Shown here one piece after another: positions 9,501 to 19,857 of a DNA stretch of 64,000 bases. The notes under the pieces were generated by a model. That model made no database searches. It saw nothing but the letters and a program-made list of their open reading frames with translations, and was not told the DNA's origin. How positions within the stretch are numbered: position 1 is the stretch's first letter; every line of letters begins with the position of its first letter. A program made the position numbers and the translations under genes. Source of the stretch: Chimaeribacter californicus (lineage in GTDB: Bacteria; Pseudomonadota; Gammaproteobacteria; Enterobacterales; Enterobacteriaceae); NCBI RefSeq assembly GCF_002858675.1, contig NZ_PJZF01000018.1, forward strand, positions 36,753 to 100,752, given 5' to 3'.

Positions 9501-9915
9501 GCGAAACATCATTCTATAACCTATTGAATAAATTGCTTTTTTAATAATTATTAAGAATTATCTTAAATTGATAGGGTTTATGAATGAATTTACCCTTATT
9601 GATAGTGCAAAGCAGCTTTACTCCTTTCGGTCATACCCTGTAACGTGCGCCACACTTTCTTTACGTGTATTGATGGAAATTAACAGGTTCGCTGCCGCTG
9701 TTTTTCCAGAAGCCGTCGCGTAAATAACTATGATTTCTGTGCCTTTATCCGCGCATTACATCACCTTAAATCAAATTATTATCTTCTGACCGGCACGGCT
9801 GTGCATTCTCCGGCCCGGCTGTGACGAGATTTACTGTCACGCACTTTGTCCTGGGTAATGGGTTATCACAGGGCGGGCAGCGCATGGACACTTTTTATGA
9901 CCAGATGGACTCCTT
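9501..9915 (+). promoter_or_regulatory. Capsule region 3 promoter and leader, with a possible JUMPstart/ops element
   Basis: About 415 bases, AT-rich in the first half, ahead of kpsM. At 9861-9888 the sequence GGTTATCACAGGGCGGGCAGCG and the following CATG resembles the JUMPstart/ops region (GTTAAGCCAGGGGCGGTAGCGTG) that recruits RfaH upstream of capsule and LPS operons. The match is imperfect, mainly in the ops core, where TA is replaced by GCA. Its position just before kpsM is the expected one. Confidence 0.45.
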
Positions 9916-10692
9916 ATGGCCCGTAGTGGACTGGAAGTACAAAAAGCGGCAGTTAAGGCCCTGTTTTTACGTGAGATAAAGACACGTTTCGGTAAGTATC
10001 GCCTGGGGTATCTGTGGGCGGCGCTGGAGCCGGCAGCGCATATTCTGATTATGCTGACGATATTCGGCTACATCATGCACCGCACCATGCCGGATATTTC
10101 CTTCCCGGTATTTCTGATCAACGGCATTATTCCCTTCTTTATTTTCAGCAATATCAGCAACCGTTCCATCGGCGCGATAGAAGCCAACCAGGGCCTGTTT
10201 AATTACCGCCCGGTTAAACCGATCGACACCATTGTTGCGCGCGCCGGGCTGGAGCTGGTGATTTACGGCGTGGTCTACCTGTTGCTGATGCTGGGCGTCG
10301 GGTTATTAGGGGAACAGTTTGCCGTTACCCAACTCATCACCCTGATCGCCACCTGGCTGTTGCTGGTGCTGTTTGCTGCCGGCGTCGGGCTGATTTTTAT
10401 GGTGGTGGGCAAAAGTTTCCCGGAGACGGAGAAGTTCCTGCCGATCCTGATCAAGCCGCTTTATTTCATCTCCTGCGTGATGTTCCCGCTGCACAGCATT
10501 CCCAAAGAGTACTGGCCCTATTTGCTGTGGAACCCGCTGGTGCATGTGGTGGAGCTGTGCCGTGAGTCGGTGATGCCCGGTTACGTCAGTGACGGCGTCA
10601 GCCTCGGCTACCTGGCGCTCTGCACGCTGGTGGTGCTGTTTATCGGGCTGGCCCTTTACCGGGTACGCGAAGAGGCCATGCTGACATCATGA
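9916..10692 (+). CDS. kpsM: Capsule ABC transporter permease KpsM
   Basis: 258 residues, six predicted membrane helices, ABC-2 polysaccharide exporter fold. With KpsT it moves the lipid-linked capsule polymer across the inner membrane. Typical KpsM stretches are FLREIKTRFGKYRLGYLWA, GIIPFFIFSNIS, FNYRPVKPIDTIVARA and NPLVHVVELCRESVMPGYVS. Its stop overlaps the kpsT start (ATGA). It is the first gene of the rightward capsule operon, as in E. coli group 2 loci. Confidence 0.96.
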   Translation: MARSGLEVQKAAVKALFLREIKTRFGKYRLGYLWAALEPAAHILIMLTIFGYIMHRTMPDISFPVFLINGIIPFFIFSNISNRSIGAIEANQGLFNYRPVKPIDTIVARAGLELVIYGVVYLLLMLGVGLLGEQFAVTQLITLIATWLLLVLFAAGVGLIFMVVGKSFPETEKFLPILIKPLYFISCVMFPLHSIPKEYWPYLLWNPLVHVVELCRESVMPGYVSDGVSLGYLALCTLVVLFIGLALYRVREEAMLTS

Positions 10693-11354
10693 TTACCATT
10701 GAGAACCTGACCAAATCTTACCGCACCCCTGCCGGGCGCCATTACGTCTATAAAGACCTGAACGTGGTATTGCCGGAAGGCAAAAGCGTGGCGCTGGTGG
10801 GCCGCAACGGGGCGGGTAAATCCACACTGTTGCGGATGATTGGCGGCATCGACCGGCCGGACCATGGCCGGGTGGTGACCAGCAAAAGCATCTCCTGGCC
10901 GGTCGGGCTGGCGGGCGGTTTTCAGGGCAGCCTGACCGGCCGTGAAAATGTGAAATTTGTGGCGCGCCTCTATGCCCAGGCCTCAGAGCTGAAAGAAAAA
11001 GTGGCGTTCGTGGAGGAATTTGCCGAGCTGGGCAAATATTTCGACATGCCGATTAAAACCTACTCCTCCGGCATGAAATCCCGCCTGGGGTTTGGCCTGA
11101 GCATGGCCTTCCGCTTTGACTACTACCTGGTGGACGAAGTCACCGCCGTGGGTGATGCGCGCTTCAAACAGAAGTGCGCGGAGCTGTTCAAGGCGCGCCA
11201 TGCCGAATCCAGCTTTCTGATGGTCTCCCACAGCCTCAACAGCCTGCGCGAGTTCTGCGATGTGGCGCTACTGATCGGCCGGAATAATCAGGTCACCTAT
11301 TACGATTCCGTGGATGACGCCATCACGGTGTATCAGTTGGAAGAGGGGCTGTAA
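10689..11354 (+). CDS. kpsT: Capsule ABC transporter ATP-binding protein KpsT
   Basis: 221 residues. Walker A GRNGAGKST at 38-46, signature YSSGMKSRLGFGLSMAF near 121, Walker B YYLVDEVTAVGD near 145 and H-loop MVSHSLNS. It powers export through KpsM. Translationally coupled to kpsM by a four-base overlap. Confidence 0.96.
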   Translation: MITIENLTKSYRTPAGRHYVYKDLNVVLPEGKSVALVGRNGAGKSTLLRMIGGIDRPDHGRVVTSKSISWPVGLAGGFQGSLTGRENVKFVARLYAQASELKEKVAFVEEFAELGKYFDMPIKTYSSGMKSRLGFGLSMAFRFDYYLVDEVTAVGDARFKQKCAELFKARHAESSFLMVSHSLNSLREFCDVALLIGRNNQVTYYDSVDDAITVYQLEEGL

Positions 11355-11390
11355 TAGAAGAAGCACTGCTCTCTTTATCTCCGCGGCATC

Positions 11391-11414
11391 AGCAAGACAT
11401 AAGCTTGCTTTTTA
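11391..11414 (+). terminator. Possible weak terminator/attenuator between kpsT and the polymer genes
   Basis: AGCAAG and CTTGCT form a short stem followed by TTTTTA. It lies in the 81-base gap before the Stealth gene and could reduce read-through into the polymer-synthesis genes. The stem is only six to seven base pairs. Confidence 0.35.
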
Positions 11415-11435
11415 CTCTCAGGGAAATGGGCCTAC

Positions 11436-12530
11436 ATGCGTAAGCTAAAAAAATTCGTTAAAAGTCCCTCACTTTTTTTACGGGATTATTTCAATAAGCG
11501 TTACCCGATTGTGCGCAATGAGATTAATTGCCCTCAGGAAGAGGAGCGTATTTTAATTGCGCATGATGATGCCCTGGAAAGCCTGATTGCGGTTAATTTC
11601 CCCATTGATGTGGTATTCACCTGGGTAGATAACAGCGATCCACAATGGCAACAACGCTATCAGCACCATAAAGGTCAGGCAGGAACTAACGTAGGACGGT
11701 ATGCCACGGATGCTGCACGCTTCAGTAACCATGACGAACTCTACTATTCTCTGAAAAGCGTGCAGAAACATCTTCCATGGGTGCGTAATATCTTTATCGT
11801 GACAGATAATCAGGTGCCTGCCTGGTTCAAACCCTCTGCACAGGTCACACTTGTTGATCATCGCGATATTATGGATGAAGCCTGCTTACCGACTTTTAAC
11901 TCCCATGTTATTGAAGCGCATTTACACCGTATTCCCGGCCTGGCCGAGCACTTTATCTATTTCAACGATGACGTCTTCGTCGCGCGCAATTTAGCCGCCG
12001 GCCATTTCTTCAAGGGAAATGGTATAGCCTCATTGTTTGTTTCATCGAAAAGTTTGCAGTCCATGCAACAAAGGGGCATTTCCACGCCTACCCTGTCAGC
12101 CTCGTTGCATTGTCAAACGTTGCTTGCTGCGCATCACCAGCACTTTATTGACACCCCCCTAGTCCACACCTATATCCCATTACGTAAAAGCATGTTTGAA
12201 GAGAGCTGGAGGTTGTATCGCAAGGAGATTGATGCGTTTATTTCTAATAAATTCCGGACCGATCAGGATTTGAATCTGGCAACGTTCCTGGTTCCCTGGC
12301 TGACCTATATCTACGGGCAGGCAGTACCGGCACGTGATATTTGTTACTACTTTAATATCCGTTCCCCTGCGGCCACCAGCCATTACCGCGCCCTGCGCGC
12401 CGGTAAGCGCACTGGTCTGCTTCCTCACTCATTTTGTGCCAATGATTTCAATACCCAAAAGCCCCCGCTGGCCAATTACCACGCCTTATTGAATTCTGCA
12501 CTTCAGTACCACATTGAAAACGAGAATTAA
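11436..12530 (+). CDS. Stealth-family capsular polysaccharide phosphotransferase
   Basis: 364 residues. The four conserved Stealth regions are visible: [15 protein letters not shown] near residue 57 (CR1), [37 protein letters not shown] near 95 (CR2), [25 protein letters not shown] near 160 (CR3) and the later His-containing region. Family members transfer a sugar-1-phosphate (for example hexose- or HexNAc-phosphate) and build phosphodiester-linked capsules. Less GC-rich than its neighbours, as usual for serotype-specific genes. A basic N-terminal segment [17 protein letters not shown] resembles the start of the next protein. Confidence 0.88.
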   Translation: MRKLKKFVKSPSLFLRDYFNKRYPIVRNEINCPQEEERILIAHDDALESLIAVNFPIDVVFTWVDNSDPQWQQRYQHHKGQAGTNVGRYATDAARFSNHDELYYSLKSVQKHLPWVRNIFIVTDNQVPAWFKPSAQVTLVDHRDIMDEACLPTFNSHVIEAHLHRIPGLAEHFIYFNDDVFVARNLAAGHFFKGNGIASLFVSSKSLQSMQQRGISTPTLSASLHCQTLLAAHHQHFIDTPLVHTYIPLRKSMFEESWRLYRKEIDAFISNKFRTDQDLNLATFLVPWLTYIYGQAVPARDICYYFNIRSPAATSHYRALRAGKRTGLLPHSFCANDFNTQKPPLANYHALLNSALQYHIENEN

Positions 12531-12531
12531 C

Positions 12532-15500
12532 ATGTTTAACAGAAAGCTACGCAAACTTTTCCGTGATCCAAAGCTTTTTTTCTCTGATATGCTGCTAAAG
12601 CAACATAAAAAAGTCGCGGCGGTAAAACCTAAAAAATATGATGGTAAACACCACTTTACAGTAGTGTCGGCAATTTATAACGTAGGGCGTTATCTGGAAG
12701 AGTATTTCCAGAGCCTGATAGCGCAGCGGCTGGACTTCAGAACTCATATTCATTTGGTGCTGGTTGATGATGGCTCTACCGATGATTCGGCAGAGATCAT
12801 TAAGCGGTGGCAGGCGAAGTACCCGAAAAATATTACCTATCTCTGGAAAGAAAATGGCGGGCAAGCTTCAGCGCGCAACCTTGGGCTGCAGCATGTTAAT
12901 ACCGAATGGGTCACTTTCATTGATCCGGATGACTTTGTCGATAAAGAGTATTTCTTTGCAGCAGATGCCTTTGCCTCAGCCCATGCAAACAGTAACCTGC
13001 ACATGATGGCATGTAATTTCGTCTTCTATTTTGACGAGACTAACATGATCAAAGATACCCATCCGCTGAAATACCGTTTTGCAGGTGGGGACAAGCTTTT
13101 CCCGCTCGATGCCCTGAAAAAACAGCTGCAGTTATCAGCCAGTACCGCGATTTTCCGCACTGCCAATATTATTAAACATCAGCTTCAGTTTAATGCTGAG
13201 ATTAAGCCCAGCTTTGAAGACGCCCATTTCGTTGCGCACTATTTGATGTCAGTAGGCACCGGCAGCGCCGGGTTCTTAAAATCTGCCCGCTATTACTACC
13301 GTAAACGCGGTGACGGCACCTCCACCCTGGACACCTCCTGGGAAAAGCCCGGTCTGTTTGATGCAGTTCTGGAAAAGGGGTGCCTCGACATCCTGAACCG
13401 CTATCAGGAAAAAGGCCTGCCGGTGCCTTACCATGTGCAGCTAACCATGGCCTACCATCTTATTTGGTATATCAAGCGGCTGCACTCTCAGCCTCATGCG
13501 CTTAATTTCCTTACCGAGGCTCAGAAAAAGAAATTTTATCGGCTGGTGGATGAGATCTACTCGCGGATAGATACCCAAACTATTATGGAGTTTGATCTGG
13601 CCGGGAGCTGGTTCTTCCATAAGGTAGGGATCCTGGGCTGCTTTAAAAATAGCGATCCCGCGTTTCAGATTGTGTATATCGAATCTTACGATGCACCAAA
13701 AAAACTGGTCCAGCTACGTTATTTCACCCGGGCAGCAGGACTGGAAGCGATCTCGGTCAATGGCAAAGATTGCGTGCCCCACTACGTTAAGACCATGAAC
13801 CACCCCTTTGGCGAGCGGCTTTTTGTGCAAGAGCGCAGGTTATGGGTGCCGCTGGAAGAGAATAGCCTGCTGAAGATAACGATCAATAACGTGCCTACTC
13901 GCCTTTCGCTGGCCGGTAAGCATCATCAACAGGGGCTTAAAGGCAACCTCATCACCCAGCATTTTCGCGATCAAAAACCGGACTACGTGAAAAAAGGTAA
14001 ATTTGATGACTACTGGCTGTTGATGGATCGTGAAACACAGGCTGATGACAATGCGGAGCATCTGTATCGCTATATCCGGGATAACCATCCTGAGCAAAAA
14101 ATCATTTTTGCCCTCAGCGAGCATTCGCACGACTGGGCGCGATTAGACCGGGAAGGGTTTAATCTTGTCGCATTTGGCAGCACCCGGCATGAGGCAGTCC
14201 TGAAGAGTTGTGCAAAAATCATCAGCTCTCATGCAGATCAGTGTGTAGTAAATTACCTTGGGCCTAAAATGCTATCAGGCCGCCACTTTATCTTCTTACA
14301 ACATGGTGTAATTAAGGATGACCTCTCAGTCTGGCTGAATCAAAAAGAACATATTGACTGTTTCGTCACCTCCTCTAAAGCGGAGTATTTATCAGTTTGT
14401 GGTGAAGGTTCACCTTATAAATACGGTAAAAAAGAAGTCGTATTGTCCGGTCTGCCCCGTTATGACCAATTGGTAAATAATCAGAAAGTTAACGGAAAAA
14501 TGTTGCTGATTATGCCGACCTGGCGCTCCAACATTGTAGGTGCCGGCAATGGTGCTGGTCATGAGCGGGAGATTAACCCTGATTTTATGTCTACCCGTTT
14601 TGCCCAAGCCTGGATGTCATTACTCAATGCGCCAGAATTAGCGCAGCTCACTAAAAAATATGGCTATCAGGTGGTATTTTTCCCTCATGCTAACCTGACC
14701 CCTTACCTGCCGAAATTCCAGGTACCTGATTACATCAGCGTTATGGGCCATGCAGATATGGCTATTCAGACACTTTTTAAGCAGGCCACATTTATGCTGA
14801 CGGATTACTCCTCCGTAGCATTTGATATGGCGGTACAGCGCAAGCCTTCAATTTATTATCAATTTGATGAAGATGAAGTCTTTTCTGGTGGTCACACTTA
14901 TCGAAAAGGCTATTTCAGCTACCGGGAAAATGGGTTTGGCCCGGTTGTCACGGAACAATCTGATGTACTGGCCGAACTGGATACCATGATGGCACGCGGG
15001 GGCCTGACCCTTCCTGCTATTCAGCAACGTATTGAAGAGACGTTCCCGCACCGGGATGGCGGCAACTGCGCCAGAACCTACCGCGCAATTGTCGCCCTCG
15101 ACCAACCGTTGACAGAGGGTGCAATTGATACAGAAATCCTTGAAAGCTATGCCCGGCAGGCATCCCAATACCGGCAATGGGCGCTGGCTACGGCACGCTG
15201 GTCACAGCTGGTGGAGCAAGGTAGCGCAGAACAGCGACAACACGCCCGGCTTCCGCTGCTGACGGCCCTGCGCGAGGGCGGAAAAATTGGCGAGGCCCTG
15301 CACTATCTGGCGAACGCCTTCACCGTTGAAGAGAGGGAAAGCAACAACATCCTGATCGGCGAGGAAGCAAACCTGCATATGGCCTGTCGCCAATGGCAAA
15401 AGGCTGCCGCCTGCTGGCAGGTGTTGCCGGTTCTGACTCCGCCAGAGCTGCTGGCACATATGCAATCTGTTGCTGAGCAAGGCGATGTTGCTGTACTGCG

Positions 15501-16347
15501 TAAAATTGTCCGTCACCAGCGCCGGCACTATGATACGGCAGCGCTTAATGTGATGTCAGATGTCTGGGCTGCTATTGCCGCAGGTGACCATGACCATGCA
15601 TTGACATTACTGGACGCGCACGTGGCCGGTTTTACAGAAGAAGAGCGCATGGCCTGCCGGGTCGATCTGCTTCGTTGCCGCCTTAACCGGGAAAAAGGTG
15701 AGTTTGCACCGGCACTGGAAGCCTTGAAAAAGTGTCAGACCCAGGGTAACGCCGGTATCAGCGCTGATATTGAGCTGGCACTGATTGCCGCGCAGCAAAA
15801 GCGCTGGAAGGAAGTGGAAGCCGCCGTGCTGAAAACTGGCTTGACGGTGGATCAGCAGGACAGTGCGCTGGTATTGGCATATCTGCAAGCGCTGCGTCAT
15901 CAGAAAAAGCATGACGTACTGCACGCTTATCTCGCACAGTTACCGGAACAGCACTCACGGCATGCTTTGCTTTTACCGGAGTTAGGCGAAGCATTTATTG
16001 CCCTGAAGCTATGGAATAAGGCCGCAGAAGTGTGGATGGCGTTACTCGACGACGAACCCCAGGCGTATTACCGGCTGGCTTATACCTATCGGATGCTGGG
16101 CATGGCGGAAGAAGGCCTGGCTCTGCTGTTAGGCAGCCACAACGGTATGCCGGGCGATTTGGACGAGTGGCTATTACGGGCGGAACTGGCACAACTGGCA
16201 GGAGATTGGCAGGAAGCGAGCCATGCCTGGTCATCGGTTTTGCGCTACTACCCAGATAATGCCCCGGCGGAAAGCTGGGATCGGCTTTACCATGCCGAGT
16301 TAATCAGCTCAATGCGTGGGTTAAAGATACTGGAAAAGAATAACTGA
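12532..16347 (+). CDS. Large capsule polymerase: GT2 domain, TagF-like CDP-glycerol phosphotransferase domain and C-terminal repeat region
   Basis: About 1271 residues in three parts. Residues about 40-290 form a GT-A glycosyltransferase (VSAIYNVGRYLEEYF, VLVDDGSTDDSAEII, ENGGQASARNLGL, DxD-like FIDPDDFVD). Residues about 480-850 match the CDP-glycerol:polyglycerol-phosphate glycerophosphotransferase family (IFLQHGVIKDDLS near 585; LTDYSSVAFDMAVQRKPSIYY near 755). The rest is an alpha-helical region with TPR-like repeats. It probably adds sugar and polyol-phosphate units in turn, acting on the cytoplasmic side. ATG at 12532, one base after the Stealth stop; a TTG at 12514 is less likely. AT-rich. 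Confidence 0.85.
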   Translation: MFNRKLRKLFRDPKLFFSDMLLKQHKKVAAVKPKKYDGKHHFTVVSAIYNVGRYLEEYFQSLIAQRLDFRTHIHLVLVDDGSTDDSAEIIKRWQAKYPKNITYLWKENGGQASARNLGLQHVNTEWVTFIDPDDFVDKEYFFAADAFASAHANSNLHMMACNFVFYFDETNMIKDTHPLKYRFAGGDKLFPLDALKKQLQLSASTAIFRTANIIKHQLQFNAEIKPSFEDAHFVAHYLMSVGTGSAGFLKSARYYYRKRGDGTSTLDTSWEKPGLFDAVLEKGCLDILNRYQEKGLPVPYHVQLTMAYHLIWYIKRLHSQPHALNFLTEAQKKKFYRLVDEIYSRIDTQTIMEFDLAGSWFFHKVGILGCFKNSDPAFQIVYIESYDAPKKLVQLRYFTRAAGLEAISVNGKDCVPHYVKTMNHPFGERLFVQERRLWVPLEENSLLKITINNVPTRLSLAGKHHQQGLKGNLITQHFRDQKPDYVKKGKFDDYWLLMDRETQADDNAEHLYRYIRDNHPEQKIIFALSEHSHDWARLDREGFNLVAFGSTRHEAVLKSCAKIISSHADQCVVNYLGPKMLSGRHFIFLQHGVIKDDLSVWLNQKEHIDCFVTSSKAEYLSVCGEGSPYKYGKKEVVLSGLPRYDQLVNNQKVNGKMLLIMPTWRSNIVGAGNGAGHEREINPDFMSTRFAQAWMSLLNAPELAQLTKKYGYQVVFFPHANLTPYLPKFQVPDYISVMGHADMAIQTLFKQATFMLTDYSSVAFDMAVQRKPSIYYQFDEDEVFSGGHTYRKGYFSYRENGFGPVVTEQSDVLAELDTMMARGGLTLPAIQQRIEETFPHRDGGNCARTYRAIVALDQPLTEGAIDTEILESYARQASQYRQWALATARWSQLVEQGSAEQRQHARLPLLTALREGGKIGEALHYLANAFTVEERESNNILIGEEANLHMACRQWQKAAACWQVLPVLTPPELLAHMQSVAEQGDVAVLRKIVRHQRRHYDTAALNVMSDVWAAIAAGDHDHALTLLDAHVAGFTEEERMACRVDLLRCRLNREKGEFAPALEALKKCQTQGNAGISADIELALIAAQQKRWKEVEAAVLKTGLTVDQQDSALVLAYLQALRHQKKHDVLHAYLAQLPEQHSRHALLLPELGEAFIALKLWNKAAEVWMALLDDEPQAYYRLAYTYRMLGMAEEGLALLLGSHNGMPGDLDEWLLRAELAQLAGDWQEASHAWSSVLRYYPDNAPAESWDRLYHAELISSMRGLKILEKNN

Positions 16348-16356
16348 TGTTCCTCA

Positions 16357-16380
16357 CGTGGCTGCCTTCCGGCAGCCACG
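16357..16380. terminator. Hairpin between convergent capsule operons
   Basis: CGTGGCTGCC, loop TTCC, GGCAGCCACG: a perfect ten-base stem 10 bases after the large polymerase gene and 60 bases before the end of the oppositely oriented kpsS. No long T-run follows, so termination strength is uncertain. Confidence 0.6.
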
Positions 16381-16440
16381 TTCCCCATTTCATACAGATT
16401 GCGCGCCTCCTATTCTTGTCGGTTCCGCATCATGTCAGGA

Positions 16441-17724
16441 CTACAATGTCTCTTGCTGTTCCTTTTGCGAATCCAATGCGTCAGCCCCTGGGGCGGGTTT
16501 GTCAGGGATGAAGTGATAATTCTCCCCATAATAAACTGCGTTGATTTGGGTAGTATTCAGCAGATAGGTGCGGAACTGCTTAAACAGTTTCATATCCGGT
16601 TTGAAATCTGATCCCCAGAACTGGTTCAGGTGCCCCTGAAACGTCAGCCCGCGTATGTCATAAAGCGCCCTGCCCATCACCTTAAGCGGTTTATTATGAA
16701 TAAGTGCGGAAATCCCAGCTGTGCTGTTAATGGTCACCACCCCTCTGGCATGATTCAGCAATTCCGGCATCGGCAGATCGTGGACGTAAAACACCCGTCG
16801 GCTGACCTTGTGCTGTTCACTCAGGCGGCGAATCAGCGGGCCATAAAGCCGGTGGCCGCGATCCATCGGGTGGTGTTTAATTACCAGAGACTGATCCGCC
16901 GGGGCTTTTTTGGCAAAAGAGTAAATCACATCATTGATATAGTCGCGTACATCATGATAGGGGCTATGGTGACGGATCTGGCTGTCATTATAAACCTGGA
17001 GGATGGCCAGATAATATCGCTGATCAAGCGTGGAGCGCAGCCTGGGCATAATATCCCGTTGACGGAATCCATACCAATATTTCCGGCAGGCGGCCCTGAG
17101 CCAGCAACGGCCCTCATAAACTGGGGAAAACGATTTATGGTGCCGGTATTGTGGAAAATTCTTGCGCTGCCAGCTCCCCATCAAATAATAGGTAATGGCA
17201 TGCCCTATCCTCAATGAAAAAGAGGGGGAAAGATCGGTGACGTCCATAGATATCTGGGGAGGTAACTGCCGGTAGAACTCTCCCTCACGCGGTATGCTGG
17301 AAAAGGCATTGACGCCCCCTTGCTCTACAGTAATAAAGTGTGGCCGGAGGTAGCCCTCTTCAAATGCCAGGAAACGGATCCCTTTTGCCTGTGCCCAACG
17401 TTTTGCTTCACGGTGCAAGGGGCGGCAATCACCAAAGCAGAGTATCGTGTCAAAATCATAATGACGATAGACCTCTTTCAGCCAGCCGGGAAACTCTTTG
17501 GGGGTGGCCCGATAAGGAAGCACCGTGCGTTGGCGACAATAAAACTGATCTCCCCCATTAAATACCACATTGACAGTCTCCCGCCCGAGCGTTTCCAGCC
17601 ACTGTGCCACATCACTGAAAAATGGGCCCATTGGCCCTTGCAACAGCAGGTATTTCTTACCAGAAAGTAATAAAGTGACGGCGCTATTTTCCATATACAC
17701 CAACGTGAAAAAGCCAGGCCCCAT
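16441..17724 (-). CDS. kpsS: Capsule Kdo transferase KpsS
   Basis: 427 residues. Starts the poly-Kdo linker on phosphatidylglycerol on which group 2 capsules are anchored. Recognisable stretches are LLLQGPMGPFFSDVAQWL, VVFNGGDQFY, LCFGDCRPLHREAKRWA, FEEGYLRPHFITVE, VIKHHPMDRGHRLY and VVTINSTAGISALIHNKPLKVMG. Last gene of the leftward kpsFEDCS operon. The ATG at 17724 has AAGG at suitable spacing; an internal ATG at 17694 is an alternative. Confidence 0.93.
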   Translation of the reverse strand: MGPGFFTLVYMENSAVTLLLSGKKYLLLQGPMGPFFSDVAQWLETLGRETVNVVFNGGDQFYCRQRTVLPYRATPKEFPGWLKEVYRHYDFDTILCFGDCRPLHREAKRWAQAKGIRFLAFEEGYLRPHFITVEQGGVNAFSSIPREGEFYRQLPPQISMDVTDLSPSFSLRIGHAITYYLMGSWQRKNFPQYRHHKSFSPVYEGRCWLRAACRKYWYGFRQRDIMPRLRSTLDQRYYLAILQVYNDSQIRHHSPYHDVRDYINDVIYSFAKKAPADQSLVIKHHPMDRGHRLYGPLIRRLSEQHKVSRRVFYVHDLPMPELLNHARGVVTINSTAGISALIHNKPLKVMGRALYDIRGLTFQGHLNQFWGSDFKPDMKLFKQFRTYLLNTTQINAVYYGENYHFIPDKPAPGADALDSQKEQQETL

Positions 17725-17787
17725 TTATGAACCTTATTTATTATTCATGCCTTCAGCTGTACCGCATCATTGGCATGGCCAGATTAA

Positions 17788-19848
17788 TTAAAGGTGTTGG
17801 GCGGCGTTATAATTTAATTTGACTTTAATCAGCATTTTTATCTTTTTATACGCATTGATGGCGCTGCTGAATTTTCTTTTTGCAATAAACATCTCTCCAC
17901 GCGGGAGCATTTCCAGATAAGTTGCGGCGGCTTCCGCAGTAATAGGTTTGCCGGTAGCCGGGTGAATATAACTGGGGTAGCGGATCAGCGCCTGATACAC
18001 CAGCTCATCCAGCGTTATTTTGCGTGTACGCCGCGAACACGGGTATTCATCCTGCGTTAATCCCCAGCCGGCATAGAAGGGAATGCCATAACAGGTCACC
18101 GGCTTGCCGTGCATCAGCGCTTCAAAGCCAGCCAGTGATGTCAGGGTGTGTACCTCATCTGCTGCCCGGATACAGTGGATAATATCGGCATCCAGCACCA
18201 TTTCATTAGCCCAGCGCGCCACATCTTGTGCGGCTATGGCACCTTTACGGTTACCGGCCAATACATCCGGGTGAGGTTTATAGAGGATATAGGCGTCCGG
18301 GTTACGTTCCCGTACCGTCCGCAGTAATGCGCTGTTGCTGCAGATCCCTACGGTGCCGGTCAGGATCGAGGCATCATCCTCAACCTGCCCCGGCACCAAC
18401 AGCAGCCGCTTACCGGCAGCCGCCGGCGGCCGTGAAAAGGCGGCGCCCAGGTTGTATTTACTCAGGCGGGCGGCCAGCAGGCGTCGGCGGAGCGCGGCCG
18501 CCCGCTCATGCTGGCTGCCTGTCAACGCACCGCGATTCAGCAACGTTTCCAAATCGCTTGGCCGGGTAGCGTCGTAATAGATGCCGCACTTATCCAATAC
18601 CAGCGACAGGGGTGGATGCAGATGGGAACCCAGCCCGGCGGAACGCAGGAAGCCATCCTCCATGCGCCAGACCGGCAATGCTGCGTCGTAACCGGCATTC
18701 TGCCACTGCTGCTCCCCTTTGATGCCCCACACCACCCCGGCTGTGGCCCCTTTAAGCGATGGGCTGAACCGCAGCTGATTATCCGGCGTCTGCAAAAAGG
18801 GGGATAAAATGGTCCGTTTCCACATAGAGAGGCCAGGTGCCACCAGCGTTCCTTGCCGTGCGCGGCAATGATCGCGCGCCATACCCAGCCACATCAGTAA
18901 ATCATTCAGCGTGCCTGCTTTGCCGCTTTGCGGATCGAGGTAGCGGCTGTAACGCAGGTAGGCGGCGGCAAACAGATCGGGCAGGGTTGCCCGGCCTCGG
19001 CGCAGAGACAGGGATGAAGCCTGGGGGTGGCGATCTTCCGTCAACCCCCAACCGGCATACCATGGCAGCCCAAAACAGGTGACGTTTTTTCCGGCCATGA
19101 GCGCTTCAAACCCATATTGGGAAGTCACCACATAAACCCGGCTGACATACTGCAGCAAAGAGTATGGGCTGGCATTGCAGGTCAGCAGCGTAACGCGTGG
19201 GTGCCGTTCAGCTGCCTTGCGGGCAGCCTCAGCCAGATAGCCGGCTTTTTTACCGTGCAAGACATCCGGATGGACTTTGACCCAAATTGTCGCGTCCGGA
19301 TTCTCCTCCAGGGCCGTCTCCAGCATCCGGATAAAATCCTCCGGCCCTGCCCCGCCATGCGTTACCGCCTTGTCTCCAAAGGTCTGATCGACTATCAGCA
19401 CCACCTCTCCGTCCGGCACCACACCACAGTAAGGCGGGGCCTGATTATATTTAGAGAGGTCAAGCCGGGTGATCGTTTCCATTGCCTCACTGGCCTGCGG
19501 ATACAGCAACGCATTGCCCGCCTGATCCTGGATCAGGTATTCCAGTGTGCTGGGTTGGGCGGCATCGTAATAGATGCCAGCCTGATCCACCACGATGGAG
19601 TACGGCGGGCTTCCGGCTACACCCAATCCGAGTGAACGGATAAACCCATCCTCAAGCCGCCAGACCGGCATCCCCCGGCGGCGGGCCACGGCCACTGCCT
19701 TATGCCCGCTGGGGCGATGCCCCCAGACGGCAATGGCGCTGACCGATGCCGGAACCCGCCGGTAGGACGCCAGCCTGGCTACCCCTTCCGGCAGGAGTTG
19801 CCCGAGATGGGGAATACGCGCAATACCTGCCGAAAAGATGCCGATCAT
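17788..19848 (-). CDS. kpsC: Dual-module capsule Kdo transferase KpsC
   Basis: 686 residues built of two homologous glycosyltransferase modules: compare [24 protein letters not shown] near residue 50 with [24 protein letters not shown] near 385, and [32 protein letters not shown] with [33 protein letters not shown]. In the family the two modules add alternating beta-2,4 and beta-2,7 Kdo residues to extend the KpsS product. Starts nine bases after kpsD. The C-terminal tail is basic and AT-rich. Confidence 0.95.
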   Translation of the reverse strand: MIGIFSAGIARIPHLGQLLPEGVARLASYRRVPASVSAIAVWGHRPSGHKAVAVARRRGMPVWRLEDGFIRSLGLGVAGSPPYSIVVDQAGIYYDAAQPSTLEYLIQDQAGNALLYPQASEAMETITRLDLSKYNQAPPYCGVVPDGEVVLIVDQTFGDKAVTHGGAGPEDFIRMLETALEENPDATIWVKVHPDVLHGKKAGYLAEAARKAAERHPRVTLLTCNASPYSLLQYVSRVYVVTSQYGFEALMAGKNVTCFGLPWYAGWGLTEDRHPQASSLSLRRGRATLPDLFAAAYLRYSRYLDPQSGKAGTLNDLLMWLGMARDHCRARQGTLVAPGLSMWKRTILSPFLQTPDNQLRFSPSLKGATAGVVWGIKGEQQWQNAGYDAALPVWRMEDGFLRSAGLGSHLHPPLSLVLDKCGIYYDATRPSDLETLLNRGALTGSQHERAAALRRRLLAARLSKYNLGAAFSRPPAAAGKRLLLVPGQVEDDASILTGTVGICSNSALLRTVRERNPDAYILYKPHPDVLAGNRKGAIAAQDVARWANEMVLDADIIHCIRAADEVHTLTSLAGFEALMHGKPVTCYGIPFYAGWGLTQDEYPCSRRTRKITLDELVYQALIRYPSYIHPATGKPITAEAAATYLEMLPRGEMFIAKRKFSSAINAYKKIKMLIKVKLNYNAAQHL

Positions 19849-19857
19849 CCCCTCTCC

